Assembly: GCA_001560895.1 (NCBI GenBank)
Contig: CP014326.1
Location: forward strand, 1,500,001 to 1,564,000
Source: Streptococcus mitis
GTDB taxonomy: Bacteria > Bacillota > Bacilli > Lactobacillales > Streptococcaceae
Direction: 5' to 3'
Length of the DNA stretch: 64,000 nt
Below, one piece after another: positions 18,683-27,113 of the stretch. The position numbers were made by a program, and so were the translations under genes. Positions within the stretch are counted from its first letter, which is position 1; every line of letters starts with the position of its first letter. Under the pieces are notes generated by a model. It was not told the DNA's origin. It worked only from the letters and a program-made list of their open reading frames with translations, and did not search any database.

Positions 18683-18719
18683 GATAGACAACCTAGAAAG
18701 CTTGCTCAATTACGCATAA

Positions 18720-18743
18720 AACTCCCAGAATTGACCGGGAGTT
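18720..18743 (-). terminator. Terminator of the two-component operon
   Basis: AACTCCC (18737-18743 complement) and GGGAGTT form a seven-base stem with a ten-base loop, followed on the minus strand by TTAT. It overlaps the last bases of the kinase stop codon. Confidence 0.65.
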
Positions 18744-20433
18744 AGCTAGTTTCTATTCTATTTATGTATATTTCAACCGTCGTTCCTTTGTCGGGTGTAG
18801 AATCAATCTTCATCTGGTAATGTTCTCCAAAATGAAGTTTGAGCCGTTGGTCAACATTTTGAAGACCGACTCCCCCACGTTTGAGTTGACTTTGACTACT
18901 ATCTCCAGCATCTTGGAAGCCAACTCCATCATCCTCAATACGGATGACCAATCCTGAATCCTGTTTCTGGACAGAAAGTTTAATATGGCCCTGACCTTCC
19001 TTTTCCTTAATGCCATGGTAAAGAGCATTTTCTACAAGGGGTTGTAGGACCAGCTTAGGCAAGACTAGATTAGCAAAGGCAGGATTTTCCTCAATCTCGT
19101 ATTCCAGTTTATCTCCATAGCGTTGTTTCTGGATAAAGAGATACTGGCGGACATGATTGATTTCATCAGACAGGCAAATTAAATCCTTGCCTTGATTAAG
19201 TGCCAAGCGGAAATAGGTTGCCAAAGACTTTGTCACCTGCACCACTCGCTGACTATCCTGAAATTCAGCCATCCAAATGATGGTATCCAAGGTGTTATAG
19301 AGGAAATGTGGATTAATCTGGCTCGAAAGGGCTTGAAGTTGGTACTGACGGGTCGTTTCTTCCTGGCTACGAATATCTGCCATGAGCTGATCAATCTGAT
19401 CCAACATGGCATTAAATTGGCGAGTCACTTCTCTCAGTTCATAGGCACCAACTTCCTTGGCACGAAGATTTTGAGCACCAGAAGCAATTTCCAGCATGGT
19501 TTCTCTCAAATCCTTCAAAGGAGCAATCCAACGCTTGAGACTGAACCACACCAAGCAGAGGCAGGTAAGAAGAGATGTGACACTAGCCCCAAGCAAGGTC
19601 CACAAGAGTTGACTCCGAACCTGGTCTAACTTTTCCAGCGAAGACACTCCTATAACCGTCCAATCAGTTCCAGCAATCTGTTCCTGACTGACGTAGGATT
19701 TGTAGCCAGGAGTATAACCCTGTCCCGTCTCAATGTAAGGTTTCATGGCCTCCATTTCGCTAGATGAACTATAAACTGTGTGTTGAGGATGGTAGACAAA
19801 TTCATGGTTTTCATTGATGATAAAGGCAAAGCCCTGCTGACCCAACTGGAGCTGGTTGAGATAGGCTTCCAGAGTTTCGTAGGAAATATCCAAACGAAGA
19901 ACGCCAAGATTGGCCCCCTTTGCATCAACCAGTTCTTGAGTGACAGAAATAACCCACTGACTATCCGATTTACGAGCCGGAGTCAAAACGGGCATAGCAC
20001 CCTGATGAATGGCCTTTTGATACCAATCTTCAGCCATCATATCTGAGGAGGTTTTCATCTGCACACTATCATCTGTAGAAATGACCTGACCAGATTTGGT
20101 TACCAGTACCACCGTTTTCAAGTCCTGGTCTGCCTTCAAGATAGTCAAAAATAGATCTCGAATTCCCTTGACCTTGTCTTGACTAGGATTCTCAGCATAG
20201 GCTAAGAGATCCATCTGCTGGGTCAAACTGGTCGAGGTTGTTTCTAATTTTTTTATATAAGACTGAATAAAGTGACTAGTCTGGCTGATAGTCGTTTGAC
20301 TATTGCCCTCAATAGTGGCCTCAATAGCTGATGAACTAGATTGATAGTAGAAAGTCCCAACCAGAGCTAGGAGAATGAGAAAAACCAGAAAGATGGAAAT
20401 AACCATTCTGACTAGTAGAGAAGAACGCTTCAT
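18742..20433 (-). CDS. zmpS: Sensor histidine kinase, YesM/LytS type (ZmpS/HK09-like)
   Basis: 563 residues. Membrane segment at about 10-32, a large extracellular sensor (about 35-270, Cache-like), second membrane segment, HAMP region, then the His_kinase motif INPHFLYNTLDTIIW with the phospho-His and a HATPase domain (PLVENALYHGIKE, GVGLQNVDQRL). It phosphorylates the adjacent response regulator; their genes overlap by four bases. In pneumococcus the equivalent pair is TCS09, beside zmpB, as here. The signal is unknown. Confidence 0.9.
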   Translation of the reverse strand: MKRSSLLVRMVISIFLVFLILLALVGTFYYQSSSSAIEATIEGNSQTTISQTSHFIQSYIKKLETTSTSLTQQMDLLAYAENPSQDKVKGIRDLFLTILKADQDLKTVVLVTKSGQVISTDDSVQMKTSSDMMAEDWYQKAIHQGAMPVLTPARKSDSQWVISVTQELVDAKGANLGVLRLDISYETLEAYLNQLQLGQQGFAFIINENHEFVYHPQHTVYSSSSEMEAMKPYIETGQGYTPGYKSYVSQEQIAGTDWTVIGVSSLEKLDQVRSQLLWTLLGASVTSLLTCLCLVWFSLKRWIAPLKDLRETMLEIASGAQNLRAKEVGAYELREVTRQFNAMLDQIDQLMADIRSQEETTRQYQLQALSSQINPHFLYNTLDTIIWMAEFQDSQRVVQVTKSLATYFRLALNQGKDLICLSDEINHVRQYLFIQKQRYGDKLEYEIEENPAFANLVLPKLVLQPLVENALYHGIKEKEGQGHIKLSVQKQDSGLVIRIEDDGVGFQDAGDSSQSQLKRGGVGLQNVDQRLKLHFGEHYQMKIDSTPDKGTTVEIYINRIETS

Positions 20434-21167
20434 CGACCTTCCCCCTTCTTAAACTGACGAGGAGTCACACCTGCAATCTGTTTAAAACGTTGGGTAAAGT
20501 AGTTCATATCTTCAAAGCCAACCTTTTCGGCTATCTCATAAATCTTTAAATCTGTGGTCAGAAGCAAGAGTTTGGCTTGTTTGACACGCTCTCTTACCAA
20601 ATAATCCTGAAAAGGCAGCCCCAACTCTTTCTTAATCAAGGAGCTCAGATAAGTCGGACTAAAGCCCAAGTCACTGGCCAAAGACTTTAAACTAAATTGG
20701 CTATCAGCCAGATGGGAGTGGATTTTCTGAGCCAGGTTTCCCTCAAACTTATCGGTCAATAAATCTTGTAACTGCTCTTCCTTTTCTTCCTTGTCTAGTT
20801 TTTGCTTGATTTTCCCCAACATCTCCTCAATGTCCTGACGGGAAAAGGGCTTGAGCAGGTAGTCATCCACACCGAGTTTGACAGCAGACAAGGCATAATC
20901 AAAATCATCGTAGCCTGTCAAAAAAACTAGATGCACCTGAGGATAGGTTTCTCGTACAAGACTGGCCAACTGGATGCCGTTTAGCTGAGGCATGTTGATA
21001 TCGGTTAAAATGATATCTGGCACCTGCTTTTGAATCAAGTCCCAAGCCTGCCTTCCATTTTCAGCCTGACCGATGATTTCCATATCGTAGGCTGCTACAT
21101 TGACTAAGTTGGTCAAGCCTTGTCTCACCAGATATTCATCTTCTACGATTAAGATTGTGTAGGTCAT
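20430..21167 (-). CDS. zmpR: Response regulator, receiver plus AraC-type DNA-binding domain (ZmpR/RR09-like)
   Basis: 245 residues. Receiver domain 1-120 with phospho-acceptor Asp56 (DIILTDINMP) and the conserved Lys in LLKPF; linker; AraC helix-turn-helix pair at about 145-242 (FSLKSLASDLGFSPTYLSSLIKK and IAEKVGFEDMNYFTQRFK, both cut here to their cores). The start at 21167 is set by AAAGGAG ten bases upstream. A strong extended -10 promoter precedes it. First gene of the operon; expected to control zmpB and other surface genes. Confidence 0.9.
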   Translation of the reverse strand: MTYTILIVEDEYLVRQGLTNLVNVAAYDMEIIGQAENGRQAWDLIQKQVPDIILTDINMPQLNGIQLASLVRETYPQVHLVFLTGYDDFDYALSAVKLGVDDYLLKPFSRQDIEEMLGKIKQKLDKEEKEEQLQDLLTDKFEGNLAQKIHSHLADSQFSLKSLASDLGFSPTYLSSLIKKELGLPFQDYLVRERVKQAKLLLLTTDLKIYEIAEKVGFEDMNYFTQRFKQIAGVTPRQFKKGEGR

Positions 21168-21196
21168 GCTCTGCTCCTTTGTCACTTACTAGTATC

Positions 21197-21205
21197 AGTA
21201 TAGCA
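21197..21205 (-). promoter_or_regulatory. Extended -10 promoter of the two-component operon
   Basis: Minus strand TGCTATACT (TATACT = 21197-21202), about 30 bases before the ATG; -35 weak. Confidence 0.6.
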
Positions 21206-21239
21206 AAATTCTCCTCTAACTGCTTAGGAAAGCCCTCTT

Positions 21240-21453
21240 ATACTCAATGAAAATCAAAAAGAAAACTAGGAAGTTAGCCGCAGTTTGCTCAAAGCACTGC
21301 TTTGAGGTTGTAGATAGAGATACTGGGCAAAAAGGCTTTTAAATTAGAAAATTTGCTTTATTTTCTCCTCAAATTGAGTTTTTGCCCAGTCTCAACCCTA
21401 CCCACGGTAAGGCGACGCTGACGTGGTTTTAATTTGATTTTCGAAGAGTATTA
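21240..21453. repeat. BOX element with boxA, altered boxB and boxC
   Basis: Starts TACTCAATGAAAATCAAA and ends TTTTCGAAGAGTATTA. BoxA is at about 21240-21287; boxB starts CTCAAAGCACTGCTTTGAGG; boxC carries AAGGCGACGCTGACGTGG. The end of boxB, normally a short palindrome, is replaced by a 69-bp hairpin (see separate entry). The boxC edge supplies the TAA stop of msrAB. Confidence 0.85.
21322..21390. mobile_element. 69-bp inverted-repeat insert inside the BOX element
   Basis: ACTGGGCAAAAA (21322-21333) and its exact inverse TTTTTGCCCAGT (21379-21390) bound a 45-base AT-rich interior. It may be a tiny MITE or a BOX sequence variant; no coding potential. Confidence 0.55.
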
Positions 21454-22563
21454 ATCGACATAATCTAGTAAATAAGCATAGCCTTTTTCTTCCATTTGAT
21501 CTTTGGGAATAAATCGAATAGAGAGACTATTGATACAGTAACGTAAGCCACCTTTGTCCTGTGGTCCATCCGTAAAGACATGGCCAAGGTGAGAATCTCC
21601 AACTCGACTCCGCACTTCCATGCGTGTCATATTGTAGGACTTATCTTCCTTGTAGGTGGCAACATCTGGGCTGATGGGTTGAGTGAAACTAGGCCAGCCG
21701 CAACCAGACTCAAACTTGTCCTTTGATGAAAATAGGGGTTCGCCAGTTGCCACATCCACATAGATACCAGATTCAAATTTATCCCAGTAGCGGTTTGAGA
21801 AAGCTCGTTCTGTTTGATTTTTCTGGGTGACTGCATACTCCTCAGGTGACAAGGTCTTTTTCAATTCCTCATCGCTTGGTTTGGGATATTTGCTGGCATC
21901 GATGACGGGATAGGCTGCCTGATTAACATTGATATGGCAGTAGCCATTTGGATTTTTCTTGAGATAGTCTTGGTGGTAATCTTCTGCCACTACAAAATTC
22001 TTCAAGGTCTCCTTTTCAACTGCTAGAGGTTGATCGTATTTCTTAGCCACCTCATCAAAGACTTGGTTGATTACCTCTAAATCCTTGTCATCTGTGTAAT
22101 AAACGCCGGTACGATACTGGGTCCCCACATCATTTCCTTGTTTATTTTTGCTAGTTGGATTGATAATGCGGAAGTAATGAAGCAGGATTTCTTTGAGGGA
22201 AATTTGCTTGGCATCATAGGTAACATGAACAGTCTCCGCATGACCTGTTTGGTTAATCAATTCGTACTTGGTTGTTTCCCCTCTACCATTTGCATAGCCT
22301 GATACGGCATCTGTCACACCGGGAACGCGTGAGAAATATTCCTCAACTCCCCAGAAACAACCTCCAGCCAGATAAATTTCGTGCAAGTCTGCATCTTTAC
22401 TCACTTCTGTTTTTTTCACTGTTTTTCCTCCTTGGCTAACTGATGCTTTCTCAATTTGCGAGCTATCTGTCTGCCCTGCATTTCGCATCAATAGAAAATA
22501 GAAACCGCTTATGGCTAAGAAAAAGATTCCTGCCAAGACAAACAATTTTACTTTATCATTCAT
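21451..22563 (-). CDS. msrAB: Membrane-anchored methionine sulfoxide reductase MsrA-MsrB fusion
   Basis: 370 residues. N-terminal membrane anchor (about 6-27), then an MsrA domain with catalytic Cys69 in GGCFWG, and from about residue 235 an MsrB domain ([27 protein letters not shown] with catalytic Cys343). It repairs both methionine sulfoxide epimers on surface proteins. In pneumococcus the equivalent MsrAB2 is reduced by Etrx2, itself recharged by CcdA2; both genes are directly upstream here, so the electron path is complete. Confidence 0.95.
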   Translation of the reverse strand: MNDKVKLFVLAGIFFLAISGFYFLLMRNAGQTDSSQIEKASVSQGGKTVKKTEVSKDADLHEIYLAGGCFWGVEEYFSRVPGVTDAVSGYANGRGETTKYELINQTGHAETVHVTYDAKQISLKEILLHYFRIINPTSKNKQGNDVGTQYRTGVYYTDDKDLEVINQVFDEVAKKYDQPLAVEKETLKNFVVAEDYHQDYLKKNPNGYCHINVNQAAYPVIDASKYPKPSDEELKKTLSPEEYAVTQKNQTERAFSNRYWDKFESGIYVDVATGEPLFSSKDKFESGCGWPSFTQPISPDVATYKEDKSYNMTRMEVRSRVGDSHLGHVFTDGPQDKGGLRYCINSLSIRFIPKDQMEEKGYAYLLDYVD

Positions 22564-22572
22564 GACCTTTCT

Positions 22573-23136
22573 CTACCCCATTTCTTTCAATGTTTTTAAA
22601 ATCATATCCTTATCCATAAAACCAGGTTGCGTTTTGACCAGCTTTCCTTCCTTGTCTATAAAGGCTTGAGTTGGGTAAGAACGGACACCATAACTTTCCA
22701 AAAGTTTTCCTGATGGGTCAATTAGAACTGGGAAATTTTTATAATCCAAGCCCTTGTACCAGTTCTTAAAGTCCGATTCTGCTTGTTCCCCCTTATGTCC
22801 AGGTGACACTACTGTCAAGACCACATAATCATCACCAGCATCCTTAGCAATTTCATCCGTATCTGGAAGACTGGCTAGACAGATGGAACACCAAGAAGCC
22901 CAGAATTTGAGATAAACTTTCTTGCCTTTGTAGTCAGATAAACGATAAGTCTTACCATCTACACCTGTCAGTTCAAAATCAGCAACCGCTTGACCTTTAG
23001 TAGCAGTTTGTGAACTGACTTGTTCTGTTTTTGTTTGCTCCTTCATAGTAGATTCGTCTGACATATTTTTAGCAGAACAAGCTGCCAAGCAACACATTGA
23101 GCCTACTCCAAGGAGACATGTTTGCCATTTTTTCAT
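22573..23136 (-). CDS. etrx2: Thioredoxin-fold lipoprotein (Etrx2/TlpA-like)
   Basis: 187 residues. Lipoprotein signal with lipobox Cys20 (CLAAC), polar linker, then an AhpC/TSA-Redoxin fold with active site WCSIC (Cys83, Cys86). Extracellular thiol reductant for the MsrAB partner. The start at 23136 is fixed by GAGGAAAAAG upstream; the in-frame codon at 23157 precedes it. Overlaps the end of ccdA. Confidence 0.92.
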   Translation of the reverse strand: MKKWQTCLLGVGSMCCLAACSAKNMSDESTMKEQTKTEQVSSQTATKGQAVADFELTGVDGKTYRLSDYKGKKVYLKFWASWCSICLASLPDTDEIAKDAGDDYVVLTVVSPGHKGEQAESDFKNWYKGLDYKNFPVLIDPSGKLLESYGVRSYPTQAFIDKEGKLVKTQPGFMDKDMILKTLKEMG

Positions 23137-23149
23137 TTCTTTTTCCTCT

Positions 23150-23860
23150 CTATTCAAATAATGTAGTCAAAATAGAAGCATTTCCCAAAAGCACCAAGAT
23201 TCCCATCACGATAATGAGGAAACCACCCACTTTTTTGAGTGTTCCGAGATAAGGATGGAGTTTTCGAAAATGTTTCAAAATATAGCTGGAGGCTAGAGCT
23301 AGAACCAAAAATGGTAGCGCCAAACCCAGCGTGTAAATCAACATGAGACCAGCTCCCTGCCAAGCACCTGAACCACCTGAAGCCGCCAAGGCCAAAACAG
23401 AACCAAGAACCGGCCCCACACAAGGCGTCCAAGCAAAACTAAAGGTCAACCCCAGTAAAAATGCCTGACTATAGCCGTTATCCTTTTGACCCTGTCTCTT
23501 TAATTGTAGCCTTCTTTCCTTGTAGAGTCCCTTCAAATGTAAGATTTCCATCTGGTGCAAGCCCAAGAGAATGATAACCGCACCCGTCATATACTGAAAC
23601 CAAGAGGCATAAAGCAAATTACCTACAAAACCAGCTCCATAACCTAGTATGATAAAGATAAAAGAAATCCCCGCTATAAAGGCCAGAGTTCGTAACAGAC
23701 TAACAACTGAGATTGAAAATTTGCCACTAGAAGCCTGAGAACTATCTTTGTCATCCAGTAAGACCCCTGCATAGACCGGTAACAAGGGTAAGATACAAGG
23801 AGAAAAGAAGGAAAGAATTCCAGCAAGAAAAACACTGATAAAAAAGATTACATTGTCCAT
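23150..23860 (-). CDS. ccdA: Thiol-disulfide electron transporter CcdA
   Basis: 236 residues, six membrane helices. FFSPCILPLLPVYAG and AWTPCVGPVLGSVLAL hold the paired proline-flanked Cys residues that carry electrons from cytoplasmic thioredoxin across the membrane. First gene of the ccdA-etrx2-msrAB operon, with a promoter at about 23893. Confidence 0.93.
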   Translation of the reverse strand: MDNVIFFISVFLAGILSFFSPCILPLLPVYAGVLLDDKDSSQASSGKFSISVVSLLRTLAFIAGISFIFIILGYGAGFVGNLLYASWFQYMTGAVIILLGLHQMEILHLKGLYKERRLQLKRQGQKDNGYSQAFLLGLTFSFAWTPCVGPVLGSVLALAASGGSGAWQGAGLMLIYTLGLALPFLVLALASSYILKHFRKLHPYLGTLKKVGGFLIIVMGILVLLGNASILTTLFE

Positions 23861-23892
23861 TGCCTTCCTCCATTCTTTGATTTGATAGGACT

Positions 23893-23898
23893 ATTATA
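23893..23898 (-). promoter_or_regulatory. -10 element of the ccdA operon
   Basis: Minus strand TATAAT about 33 bases before the ccdA ATG; no clear -35. Confidence 0.5.
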
Positions 23899-24034
23899 GC
23901 CCCAAAACTCCAGAAAAAACAGGGACAATGATAGGGAAAAATAGGAATTTAATCAGGTAATACTTCAAAGAAATCAAAAAAACATGAGTAAAAGGGTAAG
24001 CTATCTTACGTTTTCGAGCTAACATCTAGTAAAC

Positions 24035-24073
24035 TAAAAAACAGATTCTTCCATCTATCGCGGAAAAATCTGT
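24035..24073 (-). terminator. Terminator downstream of the Rpn-type gene
   Basis: ACAGATTCTTCC (24041-24052) pairs with GGAAAAATCTGT (24062-24073) with one mismatch; TTTTTT follows on the minus strand. Confidence 0.85.
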
Positions 24074-24092
24074 CATTGATTTATTGATTTAC

Positions 24093-24165
24093 AAAAACTC
24101 CAACCACGCTTTGCGAACCTCGTCTTTGCTGGTTTCTCTGTATTTTTTAGTTCCAAGAATGCCAT
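24093..24165 (-). pseudogene. Partial duplicate of the Rpn-type nuclease gene
   Basis: About 73 bases nearly identical to 24471-24544 inside the neighbouring gene (segment encoding KKYRETSKDEVRK and flanks). It has a shorter T-run, which shifts the frame. Evidence of recombination between related copies. Confidence 0.75.
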
Positions 24166-24178
24166 TATTGTGAAGTTC

Positions 24179-25054
24179 TTACAATAGTGCCTCAAACTCA
24201 GCGACGGTCATGCCTAATTGCGCACTCGCAACCTCTGCTGTTAAAAGATGCTGGCGAACAAGATTTACTAACCCTTTTTTTAGTCCCTGTTCAACACCTT
24301 CTGCCCTAGCTGTTTCCAAGGCATAGTCCTGCGCTAACAAGGCTTGTTCTTCGCGTCTGCGTTGTTCACTAAACATTTTCCTGTCCTCCTCGGACCAGCT
24401 CTTATAGTCCAGCAGTTGGTCTGCTTGGCTGATGGCTCGCTCGGGTTCTTGAGTAAAGGGTTTATTCCCGAAAAACTCCAACCACGGCTTACGAACCTCG
24501 TCTTTGCTGGTTTCTCTATATTTTTTTAGTTCTAAGAACGCCATCTTGACTAGATGGTTTTCTTGTCCATTATTGGTGATGGTTAAGACCTCACCTGTCG
24601 TGTCCTCTCGCATGCTAAAGCTGTGAAAGGCTAAATCATCTGAAAAGTAATTACTGTCTACGATAGCGATAGCATATACTGGTGCAATATGTTTATAACT
24701 CTGGTGAGTATCACCTTCACGTTGACAAATTTTTTCTAGGTTTTGATTGACCTGACTGCAAAGGTAAGCCCACAGACGATTGATGAAAAAATTCTGATGA
24801 TGGACTTGTATTTCGATAATAACCTGTGTCCCATTGTCCAACTCCGCTAAGACATCTATACTGGTATAGAAATCCTGAGCCGAGTACGGCAGGGAAGGCA
24901 AGACGTGAATGTTGCTTCCCTCCAAAATGGTTACATTTTTAGCTGGTAAGTCCAGCATATCGCGAATAAATTGACAAGTGATTTCCGGATTGCTGAAAAT
25001 TTTCTTAGCTACCAAATCATTGGTCGGGCTAATGCCCGGATGTCTGAGAATCAT
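24179..25054 (-). CDS. Rpn/PD-(D/E)XK nuclease family putative transposase (TIGR01784)
   Basis: 291 residues, starting MILRHPGISPTNDLVAKKIFSN, the family's usual opening. The nuclease core shows D...(EIQV) in SIDVLAELDNGTQVIIEIQ, the PD-(D/E)XK pattern, then YKHIAPVYAIAIVDSNYF. The C-terminal part is charged and helical (RREEQALLAQDYALETARAEG, cut here). Members are called recombination-promoting nucleases or transposases; proof of mobility is lacking. The start is fixed by AAAGGAGG. Extended -10 TGGTATAAT lies 16 bases upstream, and a BOX element abuts it. Confidence 0.85.
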   Translation of the reverse strand: MILRHPGISPTNDLVAKKIFSNPEITCQFIRDMLDLPAKNVTILEGSNIHVLPSLPYSAQDFYTSIDVLAELDNGTQVIIEIQVHHQNFFINRLWAYLCSQVNQNLEKICQREGDTHQSYKHIAPVYAIAIVDSNYFSDDLAFHSFSMREDTTGEVLTITNNGQENHLVKMAFLELKKYRETSKDEVRKPWLEFFGNKPFTQEPERAISQADQLLDYKSWSEEDRKMFSEQRRREEQALLAQDYALETARAEGVEQGLKKGLVNLVRQHLLTAEVASAQLGMTVAEFEALL

Positions 25055-25069
25055 CCTTTTCCTCCTTTT

Positions 25070-25078
25070 ATTATACCA
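25070..25078 (-). promoter_or_regulatory. Extended -10 promoter of the Rpn-type gene
   Basis: Minus strand TGGTATAAT (TATAAT = 25070-25075). Any -35 would fall in the end of the adjacent BOX element. Confidence 0.6.
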
Positions 25079-25085
25079 CAGTTTT

Positions 25086-25192
25086 ATACTCAATGAAAAT
25101 CAAAGAGCAAACTAGGAAACTAGCCGCAGGCTGTACTTGAGTACGGCAAGGCGACGTTGACGTTGTTTGAATTTGATTTTCGAAGAGTATTA
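25086..25192. repeat. BOX element (boxA-boxC, no boxB)
   Basis: Runs from TACTCAATGAAAATCAAAG to TTTTCGAAGAGTATTA with the motif ACGGCAAGGCGACGTTGACG. The short central palindrome GTACTTGAGTAC replaces boxB. Confidence 0.9.
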
Positions 25193-25291
25193 AATCTAGT
25201 TTTACTAGATTCACTGACTCTATCTATTTATTCGGAAAAGAAAGGATAAATGAAAAAAATAAGAACAGCGGATAAGCAATAAATTTTAAGC

Positions 25292-25843
25292 TTAACAGTC
25301 TTCCCTACTTACCTGATAATAAATAAGATCAGCAAGATAGCCTTTTCTCTCTACACCATTGGTAATAGTCTTGAGATAGGACATTCCAGCCTTCTCCATA
25401 ACACGACCTGAAGCTGGATTGAGACTGGCATATCGTGCTCTAACTTTTTTAAAGCCTGCTTGAGTAAAACAAAAATCTAAGACAGCTTTTAAGGCCTCTA
25501 TCATCATCCCAAGTCCCCAGTAAGCCTTGCCTAAAACATAGCCAATTTCACAAGAAGAATCGTTCTCATCCATTTCAACGATGCTGATATCTCCTATCAC
25601 TTGCTCTGGGTTTTCTTTTAGGCAAATGGCCCATTTGTAATAGTTGGGATTGGTATAGGAGGCAACCCAATTACGAATCGAGTTTCGAGTCACCTCGACA
25701 TCAGGATGAGGTTCCCAGGTGACGTAGGTTAGATTCTCAGCAGATGAAGCCCAATTCTGAAACATGGCTTCTGCATCACTTTCCACAAATCGTCTCAAAA
25801 CCAAACGGTCTGTCTGCAAGATTTGCGTACCGATAGCTTTCAT
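25292..25843 (-). CDS. GNAT acetyltransferase, RimJ/RimL type
   Basis: 183 residues. TDRLVLRRF at 11-19 and the acetyl-CoA region EIGYVLGKAYWGLGMMIEAL, then ARYASLNPASGRVMEKAGM are classic for this family (N-acetylation of a protein N-terminus or small substrate). Substrate unknown. No close operon partner; downstream lies a BOX element, upstream the terminator array of nadE. Confidence 0.88.
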   Translation of the reverse strand: MKAIGTQILQTDRLVLRRFVESDAEAMFQNWASSAENLTYVTWEPHPDVEVTRNSIRNWVASYTNPNYYKWAICLKENPEQVIGDISIVEMDENDSSCEIGYVLGKAYWGLGMMIEALKAVLDFCFTQAGFKKVRARYASLNPASGRVMEKAGMSYLKTITNGVERKGYLADLIYYQVSREDC

Positions 25844-25920
25844 GTCACTACCTCGCTTTCTAATAGATGATTCTCTGTCCAGTCAGCATTGAAATTTGTT
25901 TTGCTTTTGAATTTCAAGGC
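25844..25920. other. Intergenic sequence upstream of the acetyltransferase
   Basis: No gene or clear promoter. Contains GCGAGG before the ATG as a weak ribosome-binding site. On the minus strand it continues a degenerate linker of the adjacent repeat array (TTGAGCCTTGAAATTC). Confidence 0.5.
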
Positions 25921-26131
25921 TCAAGCTAAAAAGATCCACTGGACCTTCCTCGCTTACTTGTTTACATGCTCGGGGTAAAAATGTCCTCCAGACCTTCTCT
26001 CACTTTCTTATTTCAAGGTGAGAGGCTGAAAACCTCCACTGGAGGTTCCTCATTTTCTTATTTCTAAACTCGGGGTAAAAAGGTCCCCCGGACCTTCTTC
26101 GCTTTCTCATTTCTAGGCTCAGGGTAAAAAA
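25921..26131 (-). terminator. Array of four tandem hairpin-terminator repeats downstream of nadE
   Basis: Hairpins GATCCACTGGACC (25933), TGTCCTCCAGACC (25982), CCTCCACTGGAGG (26033) and GGTCCCCCGGACC (26082) recur every 49-51 bases. On the minus strand each is followed by TTTTT or TTTTC and a similar linker (consensus CCCGAG...AGAAATAAGAAAGCGA). Each unit thus looks like one intrinsic terminator; stem sequences differ but pairing is mostly kept. Confidence 0.75.
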
Positions 26132-26288
26132 CTAAACTCATTAATAGCTAGAAAACAAGTTTTTCATCTAGTTCCTTAACGCAGTCGCTGTCTGGTTTGA
26201 AATGCGCTTTACCAAGCTTTTTCAAACCTAGTCATCGTTGCGGGGGTGAGACAACGAAATCGAACTCTTCGAGTTACCGATTTCTGTC
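26132..26288. repeat. Long-hairpin intergenic repeat after nadE
   Basis: 26243-26296 is an imperfect palindrome on the minus strand: GGGAGTGAGACA, GAAATCGGTAACTC, loop, GAGTTCGATTTCG, TGTCTCACCCCC. It begins inside the last codons of nadE, and its bases supply the TGA stop. The rest (to 26132) is a second weak structure (GGTTTGAAA...TTTCAAACC). I recall related GTGGGAC-type hairpin repeats in other mitis-group genomes but cannot name the family. No gene seen. Confidence 0.6.
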
Positions 26289-27113
26289 TCACTCCCAAAA
26301 GTCATCAAATACGGTGATTGGTAGGTGGCGTTTGTGTTGGCCTTTGTGCCACCAGTTTTCAATTCTTGCTTGTGCTTCTGGGCTGATTGTTTTGCCTTCT
26401 AGGTAGTCGTCAATCTCTTCATAAGTGACTCCAAGTGCAACTTCGTCAGCCAGACCTGGTTTGTCTTCTTCTAGGTCTGCTGTTGGGATTTTTTCATAAA
26501 GGGCTGGGTCTGCACCAAGTTCCTTCAAAAGTTGTTTTCCCTGGCGTTTATTGAGGCGGAAAAGAGGTAAAATATCCGCACCACCGTCACCAAACTTGGT
26601 AAAGAAACCTGTGATATTTTCCGCAGCATGGTCTGTTCCAATGACCGCTCCGCTATGGGAACCTGCAAGGGCATATTGGGCAATCATACGGCAACGAGCC
26701 TTGATATTGCCCTTGTTGAAGTCTGAAACAGGGCTTTCTGTCGCTTCAACTGCAGCTGTCATAGCATCTGCAGACTCCTTAATATTCACCACTAAACTGA
26801 CATCTGGCTGGATGAAGGCTAGTGCTTTTTGAGCATCTGCTTCATCAGCTTGCACTCCATATGGCAGGCGAACAGCGATAAATTTATAGCTGGCATCTCC
26901 TGTTTCAGCTCGCAGTTCTTCCATAGCCAGTTGGGTCAAGCGACCTGCCAAGGTTGAGTCCTGACCTCCAGAAATCCCTAGTACAAAGGTTTTTAGGAAG
27001 GGATGTTTTTTCAGGTATCTCTTTAAGAAATCAATGGAACGACGGATTTCTTCCTGGGCATCAATCACTGGTTTGACACCCAGTTGCTGAATAATAGTCT
27101 CTTGCAAACTCAT
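26289..27113 (-). CDS. nadE: NAD synthetase, ammonia-dependent
   Basis: 274 residues. PP-loop ISGGQDS at 47-53, IGTDHAAEN and [33 protein letters not shown] are NadE signatures. It amidates nicotinate adenine dinucleotide to NAD. Its ATG overlaps the pncB stop by four bases, giving a two-gene niacin salvage operon. No glutaminase domain, so free ammonia is the likely nitrogen donor. Confidence 0.95.
   Translation of the reverse strand: MSLQETIIQQLGVKPVIDAQEEIRRSIDFLKRYLKKHPFLKTFVLGISGGQDSTLAGRLTQLAMEELRAETGDASYKFIAVRLPYGVQADEADAQKALAFIQPDVSLVVNIKESADAMTAAVEATESPVSDFNKGNIKARCRMIAQYALAGSHSGAVIGTDHAAENITGFFTKFGDGGADILPLFRLNKRQGKQLLKELGADPALYEKIPTADLEEDKPGLADEVALGVTYEEIDDYLEGKTISPEAQARIENWWHKGQHKRHLPITVFDDFWE

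Noticed and set aside
19192..19629. 145-codon plus-strand frame opposite the histidine kinase
   Set aside because: Antisense shadow of a well-defined kinase domain with no signals of its own.
24179..25054. Insertion sequence with terminal inverted repeats
   Set aside because: No terminal repeats or target duplications found around the Rpn-type gene; the BOX on one side is a separate repeat.
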